A stretch of DNA of 64,000 bases from Dictyobacter arantiisoli (GCF_008326305.1 NZ_BIXY01000034.1:1-64000), one strand, 5' to 3'; shown: positions 17,139 through 27,667, numbered from the stretch's first letter. Notes: generated by a model from the sequence alone, not told the origin. Numbers and translations: made by a program.

Positions 17139-17559
17139 AGTTGCATCGCAAAAGACAGTGACACATCCTCAGGGATCAACATGAGGAGCCTATCTTTCGC
17201 AATTCCCCTTTCTTTGGATACGTGGGATATAAGGAAGCTTACAGCGACGTGGTCGGCACTACGTCTCTTGTTTCACACATCCCTCATGGCCACGTGGATG
17301 ACACAATGCAGTATCGAACCGTACAGGTTCTTTCAGTCCGGTGAGAACGGCTAGATTCTTCACTGATCCTACCAGAAAGAGAGAGAGCAGTGGAGAAATT
17401 TCAGGCCCACACTATAGTATCACACTCTAACATTTGGCGCGAGTTTTGTGAGGACTCCTGGACAGAAAGTCGCATCCGTGTACAACTTTTGGTGGTAAAT
17501 GCAGGAAGCCTGCAACTATCATCCATTGTAGCACGGATACGAAAGGGTACGACCCAGAC
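17139..17559. other. rplF-rplR spacer, no gene seen
   Basis: These 421 bp interrupt genes that are normally nearly contiguous. I find short hairpin-forming stretches (for example GAACC..GGTTC near 17317-17331), but no supported coding frame, repeat copy, terminator or promoter. Confidence 0.4.
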
Positions 17560-18135
17560 TTATTTCTTTTTGCCGCCGACTTTACCAGCTTTACCAGCTT
17601 TACGACGGATCTTCTCGCCACTATAGCGGATACCTTTGCCCTTGTAAGGCTCAGGTTTGCGAACACGGCGGATCTCTGCAGCAACGGCACCGACCAGCTG
17701 CTTGTCAATACCGCTCACGCTAACTTTGGTGGCCTTTGTCGCGGCATCCACACCATCAACGCTCAGGGTCACGCCTGCAGGAGGCTGGACCTCAATCGGA
17801 TGCGAATAGCCAACGATGATCACCAGGTTGTTGCCAACCTTGGCAGCGCGATAACCGACGCCATGGATCTCCAGCGTCTTCGTGTATCCGGTCGTCACAC
17901 CAACCACCATATTGTTGATCAATGTGCGATAGAGGCCATGCTTTGAGCGATGCTCGCGGCTATCATCGGGACGGGAAACCGTCAGATGACCATCTTTAAG
18001 CTCCAGGCTTAAATCGCGATCAACCTGCTGCGACAACTCGCCCTTCGGACCTTTCACGGTCACGAAATTGTCTTCAGTCCAGTCTAACTGTACCTTTGGT
18101 GGGACAGCGATTGGAGCACGTCCAATACGAGACAT
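17560..18135 (-). CDS. rplF: 50S ribosomal protein L6
   Basis: L6 lies near the factor-binding site of the 50S subunit. [17 protein letters not shown] at ATG 18133-18135 (GGGAGG upstream) is the canonical start; the frame extends 15 codons further but without family resemblance. The second domain has [23 protein letters not shown] and the signature [15 protein letters not shown] Lys/Gly-rich tail ([15 protein letters not shown]) ends the 191 residues. It starts 13 bp after rpsH. Confidence 0.96.
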   Translation of the reverse strand: MSRIGRAPIAVPPKVQLDWTEDNFVTVKGPKGELSQQVDRDLSLELKDGHLTVSRPDDSREHRSKHGLYRTLINNMVVGVTTGYTKTLEIHGVGYRAAKVGNNLVIIVGYSHPIEVQPPAGVTLSVDGVDAATKATKVSVSGIDKQLVGAVAAEIRRVRKPEPYKGKGIRYSGEKIRRKAGKAGKVGGKKK

Positions 18136-18148
18136 TTGAATCCTCCCT

Positions 18149-18544
18149 CTACCAAACGTAGCAGATGACTTCGCCGCCAAGACCTTGCTTGTAAGCGTTC
18201 GAACCGGTCATCAAGCCCTTTGGTGTCGAAAGAATCGCAATTCCCAGACCACCGCGTACGCGGGGAATGTTGGCCTGCTTCGTGTAGACGCGCAAACCAG
18301 GCTTACTGACACGCTTCAATTGCGTTACGACTGGTTTCTTTTCAGCGTAACGCAATGTCAGGCGTAATGTCCCCTGGGGATTATCTTTCAGGATCTCGAT
18401 GTCCTTAACGTAGCCTTCTTCTTTAAGCACGCGCGCAAGAGCCAGCTTCATTTTCGACGCTGGGATCAATACGCGAGTATGTCGTGCTGTGGCCGCATTA
18501 CGAATGCGCGTAAGCATATCCGCAATGGGATCAGTCATATTCAT
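18149..18544 (-). CDS. rpsH: 30S ribosomal protein S8
   Basis: S8 binds helix 21 of 16S rRNA and in enterobacteria represses the spc operon. [15 protein letters not shown] and the C-terminal signature [18 protein letters not shown] and GGEVICYVW are diagnostic. 131 residues, normal. The start MNM uses ATG 18542-18544 with GGAGG seven bases upstream. Confidence 0.97.
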   Translation of the reverse strand: MNMTDPIADMLTRIRNAATARHTRVLIPASKMKLALARVLKEEGYVKDIEILKDNPQGTLRLTLRYAEKKPVVTQLKRVSKPGLRVYTKQANIPRVRGGLGIAILSTPKGLMTGSNAYKQGLGGEVICYVW

Positions 18545-18617
18545 GGATGTTCCTCCACATCATGTAGCAGTCAAAGACTCACGCTTTCTTACTACATGTC
18601 CTTTCATCGTCGCGCTT

Positions 18618-18803
18618 CTACCAGCTCGATTTTGTCACGCCCGGCAGCTCACCGCGTAATGCACGCTCGCGGAAGCAGATACGGCAGAGACCGAATTTAC
18701 GCATGTATGCACGTGGTCGGCCGCAAACCTGGCAGCGGTTATGTTGCTGCACTTTGTAGCGTGGCTTGCGCTGCGACTTCACAATCATTGAGATTTTTGC
18801 CAT
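18618..18803 (-). CDS. rpsN: 30S ribosomal protein S14 type Z
   Basis: This is the 61-residue zinc form of S14, with the ligands CQVCGRP (C24, C27) and CRICFRE (C40, C43). It binds in the 30S head. It lies between rplE and rpsH as expected, 14 bp after rplE. Together with zinc-type S4 and L36 it shows a zinc-dependent ribosome set. Confidence 0.97.
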   Translation of the reverse strand: MAKISMIVKSQRKPRYKVQQHNRCQVCGRPRAYMRKFGLCRICFRERALRGELPGVTKSSW

Positions 18804-18817
18804 TTCGCCCTCCAGCG

Positions 18818-19360
18818 TTACTTCTTAAAGGGCATGCCCATCAATGCGAGCAGCCGTCGGCCTTCCTGGTCTGTTTTGGCAGTGGTCACAATGGTGATCT
18901 CCATACCGCGCAGCTTGTCGATCTTATCATATTCGATCTCAGGAAAAACCAATTGTTCACGTAAGCCCAACGTATAATTGCCACGTCCATCGAATGCATC
19001 AGCGGAAATCCCCTGAAAATCACGGATACGGGGCAGGGCCACATTGATCAATTTATCAAGGAAGTAGTCCATGCGCTGGTTGCGCAATGTCACCATACAA
19101 CCGATCTGCATACCTGCACGTAATTTGAAGGCAGCAACCGACTTCTTGGCGCGGGTCACCACCGGACGTTGTCCGGTGATGGCAGCCAGATCGGCCACAG
19201 CGGCATCCAGAGCTTTCGCATTCTGGATCACTTCGCCCATACCGATGTTAATGACGACTTTGCTCACTCCAGGCACCTGCATCGAGTTTACATAATTGAA
19301 CTCTTTCTGCAGAGCAGGTACAACTTCCTGGCGATAGCGTTCTTTAAATGCTGTTGCCAT
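18818..19360 (-). CDS. rplE: 50S ribosomal protein L5
   Basis: L5 holds 5S rRNA in the central protuberance. The 180-residue frame has [32 protein letters not shown] and [24 protein letters not shown] sequence ending in [11 protein letters not shown]. All features are normal. It starts 5 bp after the rplX stop. Confidence 0.97.
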   Translation of the reverse strand: MATAFKERYRQEVVPALQKEFNYVNSMQVPGVSKVVINIGMGEVIQNAKALDAAVADLAAITGQRPVVTRAKKSVAAFKLRAGMQIGCMVTLRNQRMDYFLDKLINVALPRIRDFQGISADAFDGRGNYTLGLREQLVFPEIEYDKIDKLRGMEITIVTTAKTDQEGRRLLALMGMPFKK

Positions 19361-19365
19361 AATTC

Positions 19366-19752
19366 TTAACTCCTCGTACGGTCAGCAATGACCTTATGGC
19401 AATGCTTGCAGACACGCACAGGACGCAGTTTCTGGTCGTTGCCTAAGGGGCGACGCTCCCGAGCGACACGCGTCGCCTCGCCGCACTCTGTGCACTTCAG
19501 CATGACATTGGAGACATGCAGTGGCATTGCCTTCTCGATAATGCCACCCTGTCGCGTCTGGCCCTGCGGGCGAACATGTTTCTTCACAACGTTGAGACCT
19601 TCAACAATCACCTTGCCGGTCTGTGGCATTGCGCGTGAAACAGTTCCTTCCTTTAGCTTATCCTTGCCAGCCAGAATGACGACGGTGTCGCCTTTCTTAA
19701 TGTTCATCTTGGCAAGGTGGAGAGGCTTCTTATTTTTTACTTGTGTTGCCAT
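19366..19752 (-). CDS. rplX: 50S ribosomal protein L24 (with CxxC pairs)
   Basis: L24 is one of the two assembly initiators of the 50S subunit. The KOW core is clear: [20 protein letters not shown] and [17 protein letters not shown], then [17 protein letters not shown]. The C-terminus has CTECG and CKHCHK, two Cys pairs that probably bind zinc. 128 residues, with about 15 extra N-terminal residues and a longer C-terminal tail than the common 105-residue form. Confidence 0.96.
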   Translation of the reverse strand: MATQVKNKKPLHLAKMNIKKGDTVVILAGKDKLKEGTVSRAMPQTGKVIVEGLNVVKKHVRPQGQTRQGGIIEKAMPLHVSNVMLKCTECGEATRVARERRPLGNDQKLRPVRVCKHCHKVIADRTRS

Positions 19753-19764
19753 CTTCTATCCTCG

Positions 19765-20133
19765 TTAGAGCACTTCAGGTGCGAGCGAAACGAGTCGTGT
19801 GAAGTTTTTCTCACGCAATTCGCGGGCCACCGGGCCAAAGATACGCGTGCCGCGAGGATTATTACCAGTGGCAATAAGCACGGCAGCGTTCTCATCGAAA
19901 CGAATATGCGAACCATCGGGGCGTGAATACTCTTTCGAGACACGCACCACAACAGCATTCACGACTTCGCCTTTTTTCACCTGTCCATTTGGTGCAGCCT
20001 GCTTCACCGAGGCCTTAATCACGTCGCCGACCGTGGCATAGCGCTTGGATGAGCCGCTCATCACGCGAATGCACATGATCTCTTTAGCGCCCGTGTTGTC
20101 AGCGACTTTCAGGCGTGTTTGTGGCTGAATCAT
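19765..20133 (-). CDS. rplN: 50S ribosomal protein L14
   Basis: L14 sits at the subunit interface, where it also binds the silencing factor Rsf[21 protein letters not shown], then the [20 protein letters not shown] block and [20 protein letters not shown] are diagnostic. 122 residues, fully normal. Confidence 0.98.
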   Translation of the reverse strand: MIQPQTRLKVADNTGAKEIMCIRVMSGSSKRYATVGDVIKASVKQAAPNGQVKKGEVVNAVVVRVSKEYSRPDGSHIRFDENAAVLIATGNNPRGTRIFGPVARELREKNFTRLVSLAPEVL

Positions 20134-20155
20134 CTGTCAAATCTCCCTATTCCGC

Positions 20156-20527
20156 CTATTGTGCGGAATCTTCTTGCAGGTGAGGGTCGACCTCAGCCAC
20201 GACCTGTTCCACAGGAACAATGCCGGAACCACGTTTTACGATCTCGACCAGGCGCCAGCGCTTTAATTTGCTCAGCGGGCGGCTCTCCTCGATACGAACC
20301 AGATCGCCTACCTGACAGGTGTTGTTCTCATCATGCGCATAGAAGCGTTTGGTCTGTTTGTAGGTACGCTTGTAAATGCGATGTTTTTTCAAGGACTCTA
20401 CGACGACAACAATCGTCTTGTCCGCTTTATTGCTGACCACATGACCGACTTTTTGCTGTCGGCGGCTGGTATGTTTTGCCGCCGCCAGAGCCTGTTCTGG
20501 TGTGATCGCATTGGATTGCTGTGTCAT
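20156..20527 (-). CDS. rpsQ: 30S ribosomal protein S17, extended at both ends
   Basis: S17 is an early 16S-binding OB-fold protein. The core [20 protein letters not shown] through [20 protein letters not shown] is standard. About 20 extra residues precede it and about 20 acidic residues follow ([12 protein letters not shown]), so the protein has 123 residues instead of about 85. Its ATG (20525-20527) shares a base with the rpmC stop (TAATG), which implies coupled translation. Confidence 0.96.
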   Translation of the reverse strand: MTQQSNAITPEQALAAAKHTSRRQQKVGHVVSNKADKTIVVVVESLKKHRIYKRTYKQTKRFYAHDENNTCQVGDLVRIEESRPLSKLKRWRLVEIVKRGSGIVPVEQVVAEVDPHLQEDSAQ

Positions 20528-20736
20528 TATTGCTCATTCTCCAATACGGTTAGGTGATGCAGAAGGCGCGCAATATCTTTCCGGGTCTGCGCAAAAACGC
20601 GGTTATCTTTGACTTCGCCGCGCTGCTGCTGCAAACGGAGCTGGAATAATTTGAGGCGCTTTTCTTTAAGCTCAGCCTGCGCCGCGCTAGCTGTCATTCC
20701 AGCGACCTCTTTGCGACGTTCATTAAGCTTCGACAC
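20527..20736 (-). CDS. rpmC: 50S ribosomal protein L29
   Basis: L29 is the two-helix protein beside the exit tunnel. The 69-residue frame has [20 protein letters not shown] and [19 protein letters not shown], the family core. Start is GTG 20734-20736 behind GGGGAGG. It overlaps the rplP stop by 14 bp and the rpsQ start by one. Confidence 0.95.
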   Translation of the reverse strand: MSKLNERRKEVAGMTASAAQAELKEKRLKLFQLRLQQQRGEVKDNRVFAQTRKDIARLLHHLTVLENEQ

Positions 20737-21154
20737 TCTCTGCCTCCCCTCGTTTGATAAAGCGTGTTCTCACAGGCAGTTTGTGACCGGCCAGGCGCAC
20801 AGCTTCTTTAGCAATCTCTTCGCTGACGCCGCCAATCTCAAAGATGATGCGGCCTGGTTTGACCACTGCTACCCAGTGGTCAACCGCGCCTTTACCGCTA
20901 CCCATGCGGGTTTCAGCAGGCTTGGCGGAAATTGGCTTGTCAGGGAAGACACGAATCCAGACTTTACCACCGCGCTTCATGAAGCGGGTGAGCGCGATAC
21001 GCGCGGATTCGATCTGACGAGCCTCCATCCAGCAAGCCTCCAGGGCCTGCAGTCCGTATTCGCCGAAGGAAATCGAGCTACCACGAATGGCCTCGCCCCT
21101 CATGCGTCCACGGTGCTGTCGACGATATTTTGTACGTGATGGTGCCAGTAACAT
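20723..21154 (-). CDS. rplP: 50S ribosomal protein L16
   Basis: L16 organises the A-site region of the peptidyl-transferase centre. [20 protein letters not shown], then [20 protein letters not shown] and [19 protein letters not shown] are diagnostic. 143 residues, normal. ATG start, GAGGAG upstream, 14 bp after rpsC. Confidence 0.97.
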   Translation of the reverse strand: MLLAPSRTKYRRQHRGRMRGEAIRGSSISFGEYGLQALEACWMEARQIESARIALTRFMKRGGKVWIRVFPDKPISAKPAETRMGSGKGAVDHWVAVVKPGRIIFEIGGVSEEIAKEAVRLAGHKLPVRTRFIKRGEAESVEA

Positions 21155-21168
21155 GGCTTCGCTCTCCT

Positions 21169-22233
21169 CTACTCGCTCTGAGTGGCCCCGGTATCAGGCG
21201 TCGACGTTGTGGTCTCAGTAGGAGTTACCGATGGGGAACTCTCGCTGACAGGTGTCTGCTCAGGACGTGGCTGACGAGGTGGACGCTGCGGTCTCTCGCC
21301 TTGTGGGCGTGGACCTCGGTCTCCACCAGGACGTGGGCCGCGCTCGGCCTGTGGGCGATCCCCGACTGGACGATCTCCTGCTGGGCGTGGTGGACGCGCT
21401 GGTCTCTCGCCCTGTGGGCGTGGACCGCGGTCTCCACCGCGAGGACGATCTCCCAGGGGACGTGGTGCGCGCTCGCTGCCCTGAGGACGGTCGGTGCGTG
21501 GTCCACGACGCTCGCCACCGCGACGGTCACCACGATCACGTGATGCAACATTCTGATGTGCGGCGGCTGCCACTTGAGCTTCAGCTAACTCACGGCGTTT
21601 GCTGGGCAGAATATCACCTTTATAGATCCACACTTTGATGCCAATGACACCAAATGTTGTGTGGGCCTCGGTCTGACCATAATCGATGTCGGCGCGCAGA
21701 GTCTGCAACGGAACACTTCCCTCGACCTCTTTCTCAGTACGAGCGATTTCCGAACCACCTAAGCGGCCACCACAGATCACTTTGATTCCTTTAGCATTGG
21801 CGCGCATTGATTTCTGCACGGCCTGCTTCATAGCACGTCGGAATGAAACGCGCTTCTCTAACTGCTCGGCAATACTGCGACCAACCAGGAAAGCATCGAG
21901 TTCCGGCTGGCGGATCTCAACGATATCCATGCGCACGCGGCGCTTTTTGGTCTTGCTCTCAAGGAGACTTTTCAGTCGGTCTACCTTTTCGCCGCTCTTA
22001 CCGATAACAATACCAGGTCTTGCTGTAAACACTTTGACCAGAACCTGATCAGCGGCAGTGCGCTCGATCTCAATTTTCGAAACCGAAGCGTTGGCAAGCT
22101 CTTTGTTGATAATCCCACGAATCTTGAAATCTTCGGCCAGGATATCTTTGTAATCGCGCTCAGCATACCAGCGAGATTGCCATCCTCTCACGACGCCGAG
22201 TCTGAACCCATTGGGATGCACTTTATGTCCCAA
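21169..22233 (-). CDS. rpsC: 30S ribosomal protein S3 with ~125-residue RG/RP-rich tail
   Basis: S3 guards the mRNA entry tunnel with helicase-like function. Residues 1-229 are a normal S3: [18 protein letters not shown], the KH loop [11 protein letters not shown], then [17 protein letters not shown] and [14 protein letters not shown]. Residues 230-354 are an unusual disordered tail built from RGG/GDR/PRP units, in which [12 protein letters not shown] occurs twice, and which ends in a Ser/Thr/Glu-rich stretch. The start is TTG at 22231-22233 with AAGGAGG upstream. Typical bacterial S3 has 210-260 residues. Confidence 0.96.
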   Translation of the reverse strand: MGHKVHPNGFRLGVVRGWQSRWYAERDYKDILAEDFKIRGIINKELANASVSKIEIERTAADQVLVKVFTARPGIVIGKSGEKVDRLKSLLESKTKKRRVRMDIVEIRQPELDAFLVGRSIAEQLEKRVSFRRAMKQAVQKSMRANAKGIKVICGGRLGGSEIARTEKEVEGSVPLQTLRADIDYGQTEAHTTFGVIGIKVWIYKGDILPSKRRELAEAQVAAAAHQNVASRDRGDRRGGERRGPRTDRPQGSERAPRPLGDRPRGGDRGPRPQGERPARPPRPAGDRPVGDRPQAERGPRPGGDRGPRPQGERPQRPPRQPRPEQTPVSESSPSVTPTETTTSTPDTGATQSE

Positions 22234-22257
22234 AAGTGTCCTCCTTTTTAGCAGTCT

Positions 22258-22608
22258 CTAACGACCGGCGTCTGCCGGATCATCGGAGACAATCACTGTG
22301 ACATGACAGAAACGTCGTAAGATACGAGCCGCCCGACCATGTGACCGTGGTTTCACACGTTTGATCCGGAACGAGTCATCCGCCACAATATTAAGAATAT
22401 ACAGGTCATCTGGATTGAGATTGTAGTTATTCTCCGCATTAGCCGCGGCAGAAGCTACCACCTTACTAACAGGGGTAGCACCGGCTTGTGGCAAGAACTG
22501 AAGAATAGCCAGAGCCTCATTTACCCGAAGCCCTTTCACCGCGTTCGTAACCAGACGCATCTTGCGCGGCGGAATGCCAATATCTTTTGCAATAGCCCTG
22601 ACTTGCAT
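22258..22608 (-). CDS. rplV: 50S ribosomal protein L22
   Basis: L22 lines the exit tunnel, and its loop is a site of macrolide-resistance mutations. The frame shows AIAKDIGIPPRKMRLVTNAV, ASAAANAENNYNL and the loop region RIKRVKPRSHGRAARILRR. 116 residues, normal. The start is ATG with GAGG close upstream. It lies 24 bp before rpsC and 147 bp after rpsS. Confidence 0.97.
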   Translation of the reverse strand: MQVRAIAKDIGIPPRKMRLVTNAVKGLRVNEALAILQFLPQAGATPVSKVVASAAANAENNYNLNPDDLYILNIVADDSFRIKRVKPRSHGRAARILRRFCHVTVIVSDDPADAGR

Positions 22609-22755
22609 CTCTACCTCACATTATACACCGAGGAAGGGGCACCATTTCTTTTAAATCGCTTTAAATTCGGTCGGCCCCTGGGACAACGGATGCTGGTCCC
22701 TGCACTATCCTCGGAGGGCTCAAACCATTGAGCCTCATAACTACCACGTAGTGTT

Positions 22756-23043
22756 CTAACGAACGTTTGTGGTTTTTTCATTTTTGCCGCCAGCATGACC
22801 ACGATAGTGGCGTGTGGGGGCAAATTCACCTAGTTTATGGCCTACCATGTTTTCACTGATGAAAACCGGCACATGAGTCTTGCCATTATGGACACCGATG
22901 GTCATCCCCACCATTTCAGGGAAGATCATTGACGCACGTGACCAGGTTTTGATCACGCGGCGGTCGCCAGTTTTACGCATAACCAGGACTTTTTTCCTGA
23001 GTGACTCGTGAATATATGGCCCTTTTTTTCTTGAGCGCGACAT
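22756..23043 (-). CDS. rpsS: 30S ribosomal protein S19
   Basis: S19 pairs with S13 in the 30S head. [20 protein letters not shown], then [20 protein letters not shown] and the signature [17 protein letters not shown] are diagnostic. 95 residues, normal. It starts 3 bp after rplB. The 147 bp to rplV hold only a weak hairpin-prone stretch. Confidence 0.97.
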   Translation of the reverse strand: MSRSRKKGPYIHESLRKKVLVMRKTGDRRVIKTWSRASMIFPEMVGMTIGVHNGKTHVPVFISENMVGHKLGEFAPTRHYRGHAGGKNEKTTNVR

Positions 23044-23046
23044 ATG

Positions 23047-23886
23047 CTACTTCCTCCTGCGGCCTGCGTTACGGCGTCGAACAATGAAGGGATCCGTTCG
23101 CTTGTTACGGCGAGTTTTGAAGCCCATCGCAGGTTTGCCCCAGGGAGTCTGTGGCTGGCCACCGATTGGGGCACGTCCCTCACCACCACCATGAGGATGG
23201 TCGCGGGGGTTCATAACAGATCCACGAACCGTTGGGCGGCGACCGAGGTGACGCGAACGTCCGGCCTTACCCAGGCTCTGATTTTCATGGTCAACATTGC
23301 CGACCTGACCGATGGTTGCGACACACAGAATATGAATTCTGCGCTGCTCACCGGATGGTAAGCGCACCTGAGCATAATCGCCCTCTTTTGCCATCAACTG
23401 TGCACCGGCACCGGCACCGCGCACCAGCTGTCCACCGCGACCACGCTCCATCTCAATGTTATGGATCGTCGTACCGGTTGGGATATTCTTGAGGGGCAGG
23501 GCGTTTCCAACACGAATGTCGGAATCGGGACCTGACTCTACGCGATCTCCCACCTGTAAGCCAAGAGGTGCAATAATGTAACGCTTCTCTCCATCAACAT
23601 AGTGCAACAGGGCAATGCGTGATGAGCGATTTGGATCGTACTCAATCGCAGCGACACGGGCTGGAACCCCCAACTTGTTGCGCTTGAAATCAATGATACG
23701 ATAGGCGCGCTTGGCACCACCGCCACGATGGCGGGTTGTAATCTTACCCTGGTTGTTACGTCCGGCGTGCTTATTCAGCTTCACCGTCAGAGATTTCTCT
23801 GGTCGTGTCTTGGTGATCTCCTCGAAGGTCGATACCGACATGCCGCGACGTCCAGGAGATGTTGGTCGATACTGTCTAGTTGGCAT
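23047..23886 (-). CDS. rplB: 50S ribosomal protein L2
   Basis: L2 is needed for subunit association and peptidyl transfer. The frame of 279 residues shows [58 protein letters not shown] and the highly conserved loop [20 protein letters not shown] with the key His. All features are normal. Confidence 0.98.
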   Translation of the reverse strand: MPTRQYRPTSPGRRGMSVSTFEEITKTRPEKSLTVKLNKHAGRNNQGKITTRHRGGGAKRAYRIIDFKRNKLGVPARVAAIEYDPNRSSRIALLHYVDGEKRYIIAPLGLQVGDRVESGPDSDIRVGNALPLKNIPTGTTIHNIEMERGRGGQLVRGAGAGAQLMAKEGDYAQVRLPSGEQRRIHILCVATIGQVGNVDHENQSLGKAGRSRHLGRRPTVRGSVMNPRDHPHGGGEGRAPIGGQPQTPWGKPAMGFKTRRNKRTDPFIVRRRNAGRRRK

Positions 23887-23897
23887 CTCTCAATCCC

Positions 23898-24194
23898 CTA
23901 TGCCTTCAATGCATCGATTGACTCGCCCTCTGCGAGGGTGACAATCGCTTTTTTCCATTCGCGGGCCTCAACAGGTCGAGGAGCAGCACCACGCTGACGA
24001 ATTTGCTTGGGCTTGCCAGGCATACGCATCACGTTGACCGATACAACCTTTACTTTGAACAATTGCTCAACCGCCCGACGGATATCAATTTTGTTGGCTT
24101 GTAGCGCCACTTCAAAGGTATACTGATTCCGCGCCTGCAATTTGACCGTTTTCTCGGTAACGATACCCTTGCGCAGAATTTCTGTGATTTCCAC
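23898..24194 (-). CDS. rplW: 50S ribosomal protein L23
   Basis: L23 stands at the tunnel exit and docks trigger factor and SRP. The 98-residue frame has IVTEKTVKLQARNQYTFEVA, NKIDIRRAVEQLFKVKVVSV and a basic loop MRMPGKPKQIRQRG. Start is GTG 24192-24194 behind GAGGAGGAG. Confidence 0.96.
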   Translation of the reverse strand: MEITEILRKGIVTEKTVKLQARNQYTFEVALQANKIDIRRAVEQLFKVKVVSVNVMRMPGKPKQIRQRGAAPRPVEAREWKKAIVTLAEGESIDALKA

Positions 24195-24211
24195 AGTCTC
24201 TCCTCCTCGCC

Positions 24212-24913
24212 TTACGCTTCGCTTCCAGCGCTCGCTGAGGCAATCTCTACAACCTGTTTGGTTGCGTCTTCCGCACTCAGACCTTCACCGAAAACTAATT
24301 CAATCCAGCGCACGGTTTTCACTGGCATGACGATGACATCATGCTTCAGCAGCTCCACAACGTTGATCGAAGAGACATGCTGCACCTTGGCGGTCGGAAT
24401 ATTTCGCGCCGATAATACAACGTTTTCGTCGCGCTGTGGCAACAACATCAGTACTTTTTTGCCCGCACTCGCCGGGAATTTGCTCAATAACGTCAGCATA
24501 TCCTTGGTACGAGGGGTCTCAAGTGCCAATTCATTAATGACGATCAAATTCTCGTTAGCAACCTTGTCCGATAATACCGAACGGATCGCCAGACGACGCA
24601 TTTTCTTCGGCACATCATGATGATAGACATGCGGCTTAGGGCCAAAGACGGTACCACCGTGACGGAATTGAGGTGCACGTGTGCTACCCTGACGTGCACG
24701 GCCTGTACCTTTTTGCCGATACGGTTTCTTACCGCCGCCCTTTACTTCGCTGCGAGTTTTGGTTGAGGCGTTACCCTGACGACGATTGACCAGTTGTGCG
24801 GTGACAACCTGGTGCAGAACCGCCATATTAGGGATAACTCCGAACACCTGCTCGCTCAGTTCGAGCTGTTCTACGGCCTCTCCGGCCTGATTATACACTG
24901 TAGTCGAGGGCAT
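24212..24913 (-). CDS. rplD: 50S ribosomal protein L4
   Basis: L4 reaches the tunnel constriction with a long loop and, in E. coli, represses the S10 operon. The loop RRQGNASTKTRSEVKGGGKK followed by PYRQKGTGRARQGSTRAPQF and GGTVFGPKP is diagnostic. 233 residues, slightly longer than the usual ~205-210 because of an extended C-terminus (LSAEDATKQVVEIASASAGS). Confidence 0.97.
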   Translation of the reverse strand: MPSTTVYNQAGEAVEQLELSEQVFGVIPNMAVLHQVVTAQLVNRRQGNASTKTRSEVKGGGKKPYRQKGTGRARQGSTRAPQFRHGGTVFGPKPHVYHHDVPKKMRRLAIRSVLSDKVANENLIVINELALETPRTKDMLTLLSKFPASAGKKVLMLLPQRDENVVLSARNIPTAKVQHVSSINVVELLKHDVIVMPVKTVRWIELVFGEGLSAEDATKQVVEIASASAGSEA

Positions 24914-24919
24914 TTCGGT

Positions 24920-25720
24920 TTACCTCATCACATGCTTTTTAATCATGAGCAAACCACCGTTGGCCCCGGGCACCGAACCCTTGACCACCAACAGGTTGCG
25001 CTCAGGATCAGCTTGTATTACTTCTAACTTCTTCGCTGTCACACGCACATTACCCATACGGCCTGCCATCCGGGTTCCTTTCAGAACACGACCTGGGGTC
25101 GTACCTGAACCAATAGAACCTGGAGCACGGTGTCGATCCGACTGACCATGCGTCTTGGGGCCGCCAGCAAATCCATGTCGTTTGACACCGCCCTGGAAAC
25201 CTTTACCTTTGGTGGTTCCAACGATGTCCACAGATTCACCATCCTTGAAGAGGCTGACATCAACCTGCACGCCCAACTCTACGCCGGTGGTACCCTCGTC
25301 CAGTCCAACTTCACGCAGGACTTTGAAGGGGCCAAGCGCAGGCCCGGGACGGCGCTGACGGTTCGCCTGAACCTTCAGCAACTTCTGGATCTGCTTGCTG
25401 TCTTTTTCAGGTGCGGTCGCGTTTTCAGCTTCCGCTTTGTCTTCGCTCCGCTGCTCCTGTTGATGTGTCTGCAGCGCTTTGCGTTGTGCCTTCAATAATG
25501 GCAGGCTGTGTCCGAGATGTCCCAGTTCTGGGCGCGTCACATTTTTCGTGGTGGCTGGTTCAAAACCAATCTGGACCGCTTCATACCCATCATTGGCGGC
25601 AGTTTTGACCTGTGTGACAACACAGGGGCCAGCCTCAATGATTGTGACTGGAATGGCTGTTCCATTGGGCCCAAATACCTGGGTCATGCCGACCTTCCTG
25701 CCCAACAATGCATTCAGCAT
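24920..25720 (-). CDS. rplC: 50S ribosomal protein L3 with charged insertion
   Basis: L3 is an assembly initiator near the peptidyl-transferase centre. MLNALLGRKVGMTQVFGPNG and the C-terminal core GTTKGKGFQGGVKRHGFAGG, PGSIGSGTTPGRVLKGTRMA are standard. Between about residues 70 and 130 lies an extra, charged, Gln/Lys/Glu-rich stretch (including RSEDKAEAENATAPEKDSKQ), so the protein has 266 residues against about 205-215. The frame is open and the flanks are intact. rpsJ lies 56 bp upstream. Confidence 0.96.
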   Translation of the reverse strand: MLNALLGRKVGMTQVFGPNGTAIPVTIIEAGPCVVTQVKTAANDGYEAVQIGFEPATTKNVTRPELGHLGHSLPLLKAQRKALQTHQQEQRSEDKAEAENATAPEKDSKQIQKLLKVQANRQRRPGPALGPFKVLREVGLDEGTTGVELGVQVDVSLFKDGESVDIVGTTKGKGFQGGVKRHGFAGGPKTHGQSDRHRAPGSIGSGTTPGRVLKGTRMAGRMGNVRVTAKKLEVIQADPERNLLVVKGSVPGANGGLLMIKKHVMR

Positions 25721-25776
25721 ATTCTTTACCTCTCCTCAACTATAAGGGGGATAGCCTCTCGCTTCCCTGGCAACCC

Positions 25777-26094
25777 TTACAGTTTAACTTCGATATCCAC
25801 GCCTGCGGGCAGGTTCAAACGTGTCAGGGCTTCAACAGTCTTGTTCGTCGGCTCGATGATGTCAATCAAACGCTTGTGTGTACGAATTTCAAACTGTTCG
25901 CGTGCATCTTTGTCGATAAATGGTGAGCGCATCACCGTGTATTTATCGGTCTCGGTTGGCAGCGGCACTGGTCCTGAGACACGTGCCCCTGTCTGTTGCG
26001 CGGTATCCACGATTTGGGCCGCTGACTGGTCCAAAATGCGATGGTCGTATGCCTTGAGGCGAATGCGGATCCGCTGTTTCACTCCCGTAGCCAT
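25777..26094 (-). CDS. rpsJ: 30S ribosomal protein S10
   Basis: S10 (also NusE in antitermination) shows [20 protein letters not shown], then [20 protein letters not shown] and [20 protein letters not shown]. 105 residues, normal. It leads the S10 block, 91 bp downstream of tuf. Confidence 0.98.
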   Translation of the reverse strand: MATGVKQRIRIRLKAYDHRILDQSAAQIVDTAQQTGARVSGPVPLPTETDKYTVMRSPFIDKDAREQFEIRTHKRLIDIIEPTNKTVEALTRLNLPAGVDIEVKL

Positions 26095-26185
26095 TTTTCT
26101 CTCCTGATACGGATTGGGGTCAGAGGGCGATTTCGCTCGTTGTGTGTTTCTGCGTGAGCTCTGTCCATGACCCCTGCTGCCTTGC

Positions 26186-27391
26186 TTAGCTAATCACCTG
26201 CGTGCAGAAACCAGCACCAACAGTGCGACCACCTTCACGGATGGCGAATTTCACGCCTACTTCCATAGCGACCGGCTGGATTAACTCAACTGTCATTTCG
26301 ATGTTGTCACCAGGCATGACCATTTCAACACCCTCTGGCAACTTGATCGAACCGGTTACGTCCGTGGTGCGGACATAGAACTGGGGGCGATAGCCGTTGA
26401 AGAATGGAGTGTGGCGGCCACCCTCTTCTTTCGAGAGGACGTATACCTGAGCTTTGAAGTTTTTGTGAGGTTTGATCGAACCGGGCTTGGCCAGTACCTG
26501 ACCACGCTCAAGGTCGGCACGCTCAACACCACGCAGGAGACAACCGACGTTATCGCCAGCCATGCCGGAGTCCAGCGTTTTCTGGAACATCTCGACGCCT
26601 GTTACGACGACGTTGCGGGTCACTTCCTGAATACCAACGATCTCGACGTTCTCGCCAACTTTGACGACGCCACGCTCGATACGACCGGTGGCGACAGTAC
26701 CGCGACCTTTAATACCGAAGACATCTTCAATAGGCATCAAGAAAGGCTGATCGGTGGCACGTGGAGGAGTTGGGATGTACTCGTCAACCTGGTCCATGAG
26801 ATCCCAGATGGGTTTGGCATCAGGATCATTGCGGGACAGATCGCCTTTGCTCTCCAGGGCTTTGATGGCGGAGCCGCGTACGACTGGAACATCATCGCCA
26901 GGGAACTGGTACTTGGAAAGCAGTTCGCGTACTTCCAGCTCAACCAGCTCAAGCAACTCTTCGTCTTCCATCATATCAACTTTATTCAGGAAGACTACCA
27001 TGGCAGGTACTTCTACCTGACGGGCAAGCAGAACATGCTCGCGCGTCTGAGGCATAGGACCGTCAGGAGCGCTCACCACGAGGATTGCGCCGTCCATCTG
27101 AGCGGCACCCGTGATCATGTTCTTAATATAGTCAGCGTGACCAGGGCAGTCAACGTGAGCATAGTGGCGTTTCTCCGTCTCGTACTCCAGGTGGGCAATC
27201 GAGATGGTGATACCACGCTCGCGCTCTTCGGGGGCTTTGTCGATCTGGTCAAACGCTGTATATTTGGCAAGCTGAGCAGCAGACAATACTTTTGTGATCG
27301 CCGCAGTCAGGGTAGTCTTGCCATGGTCAATGTGTCCAATGGTTCCAATGTTCACATGCGGTTTTGTCCGCTCGAACTTTTTCTTCGCCAT
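26186..27391 (-). CDS. tuf: Elongation factor Tu
   Basis: EF-Tu carries aminoacyl-tRNA to the ribosome. GTPase motifs are GHIDHGKTT (P loop), [20 protein letters not shown] (G3), NKVD (G4) and GSAIKAL (G5). The switch I region with [11 protein letters not shown] is intact. 401 residues in three normal domains. It lies 310 bp downstream of fusA, a gap long enough for its own promoter; a TATACT box at 27499-27504 (minus) is a weak candidate. Confidence 0.98.
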   Translation of the reverse strand: MAKKKFERTKPHVNIGTIGHIDHGKTTLTAAITKVLSAAQLAKYTAFDQIDKAPEERERGITISIAHLEYETEKRHYAHVDCPGHADYIKNMITGAAQMDGAILVVSAPDGPMPQTREHVLLARQVEVPAMVVFLNKVDMMEDEELLELVELEVRELLSKYQFPGDDVPVVRGSAIKALESKGDLSRNDPDAKPIWDLMDQVDEYIPTPPRATDQPFLMPIEDVFGIKGRGTVATGRIERGVVKVGENVEIVGIQEVTRNVVVTGVEMFQKTLDSGMAGDNVGCLLRGVERADLERGQVLAKPGSIKPHKNFKAQVYVLSKEEGGRHTPFFNGYRPQFYVRTTDVTGSIKLPEGVEMVMPGDNIEMTVELIQPVAMEVGVKFAIREGGRTVGAGFCTQVIS

Positions 27392-27667
27392 GTCAATTCC
27401 TCTTTTTGTTTAATTCTTCCTGCACCCCGCAGGACACATTTTTTAAGATACTTTCCACCCGGTAGGCCTGTTCCCTGAATTCGGCACCGAGATAGTAGAG
27501 TATATCAATAAAATGAATGCGTTGTTTAAATGCTGGTACTTACCGCCTATTGCGTTCACAGGCACAGCAAGCTCTACCTGTGTGCATACACACTACCAGC
27601 AAGTGTCTTGGACAGGAAAGTGGGGGAGGCTAAAGTAGCGGCCCCTTATTCACCTATCGCAGAATTG

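Noticed and set aside
11720-17345. Shared 14-mer GGTTCTTTCAGTCC in the infA-rpmJ and rplF-rplR spacers
   Set aside because: Present in opposite orientations; matches of this length are expected by chance in 64 kb, and the surrounding bases do not align.
26411-27478. 355-residue plus-strand frame antisense to tuf
   Set aside because: Long antisense frames are common opposite highly biased EF-Tu genes; the tuf frame is certain.
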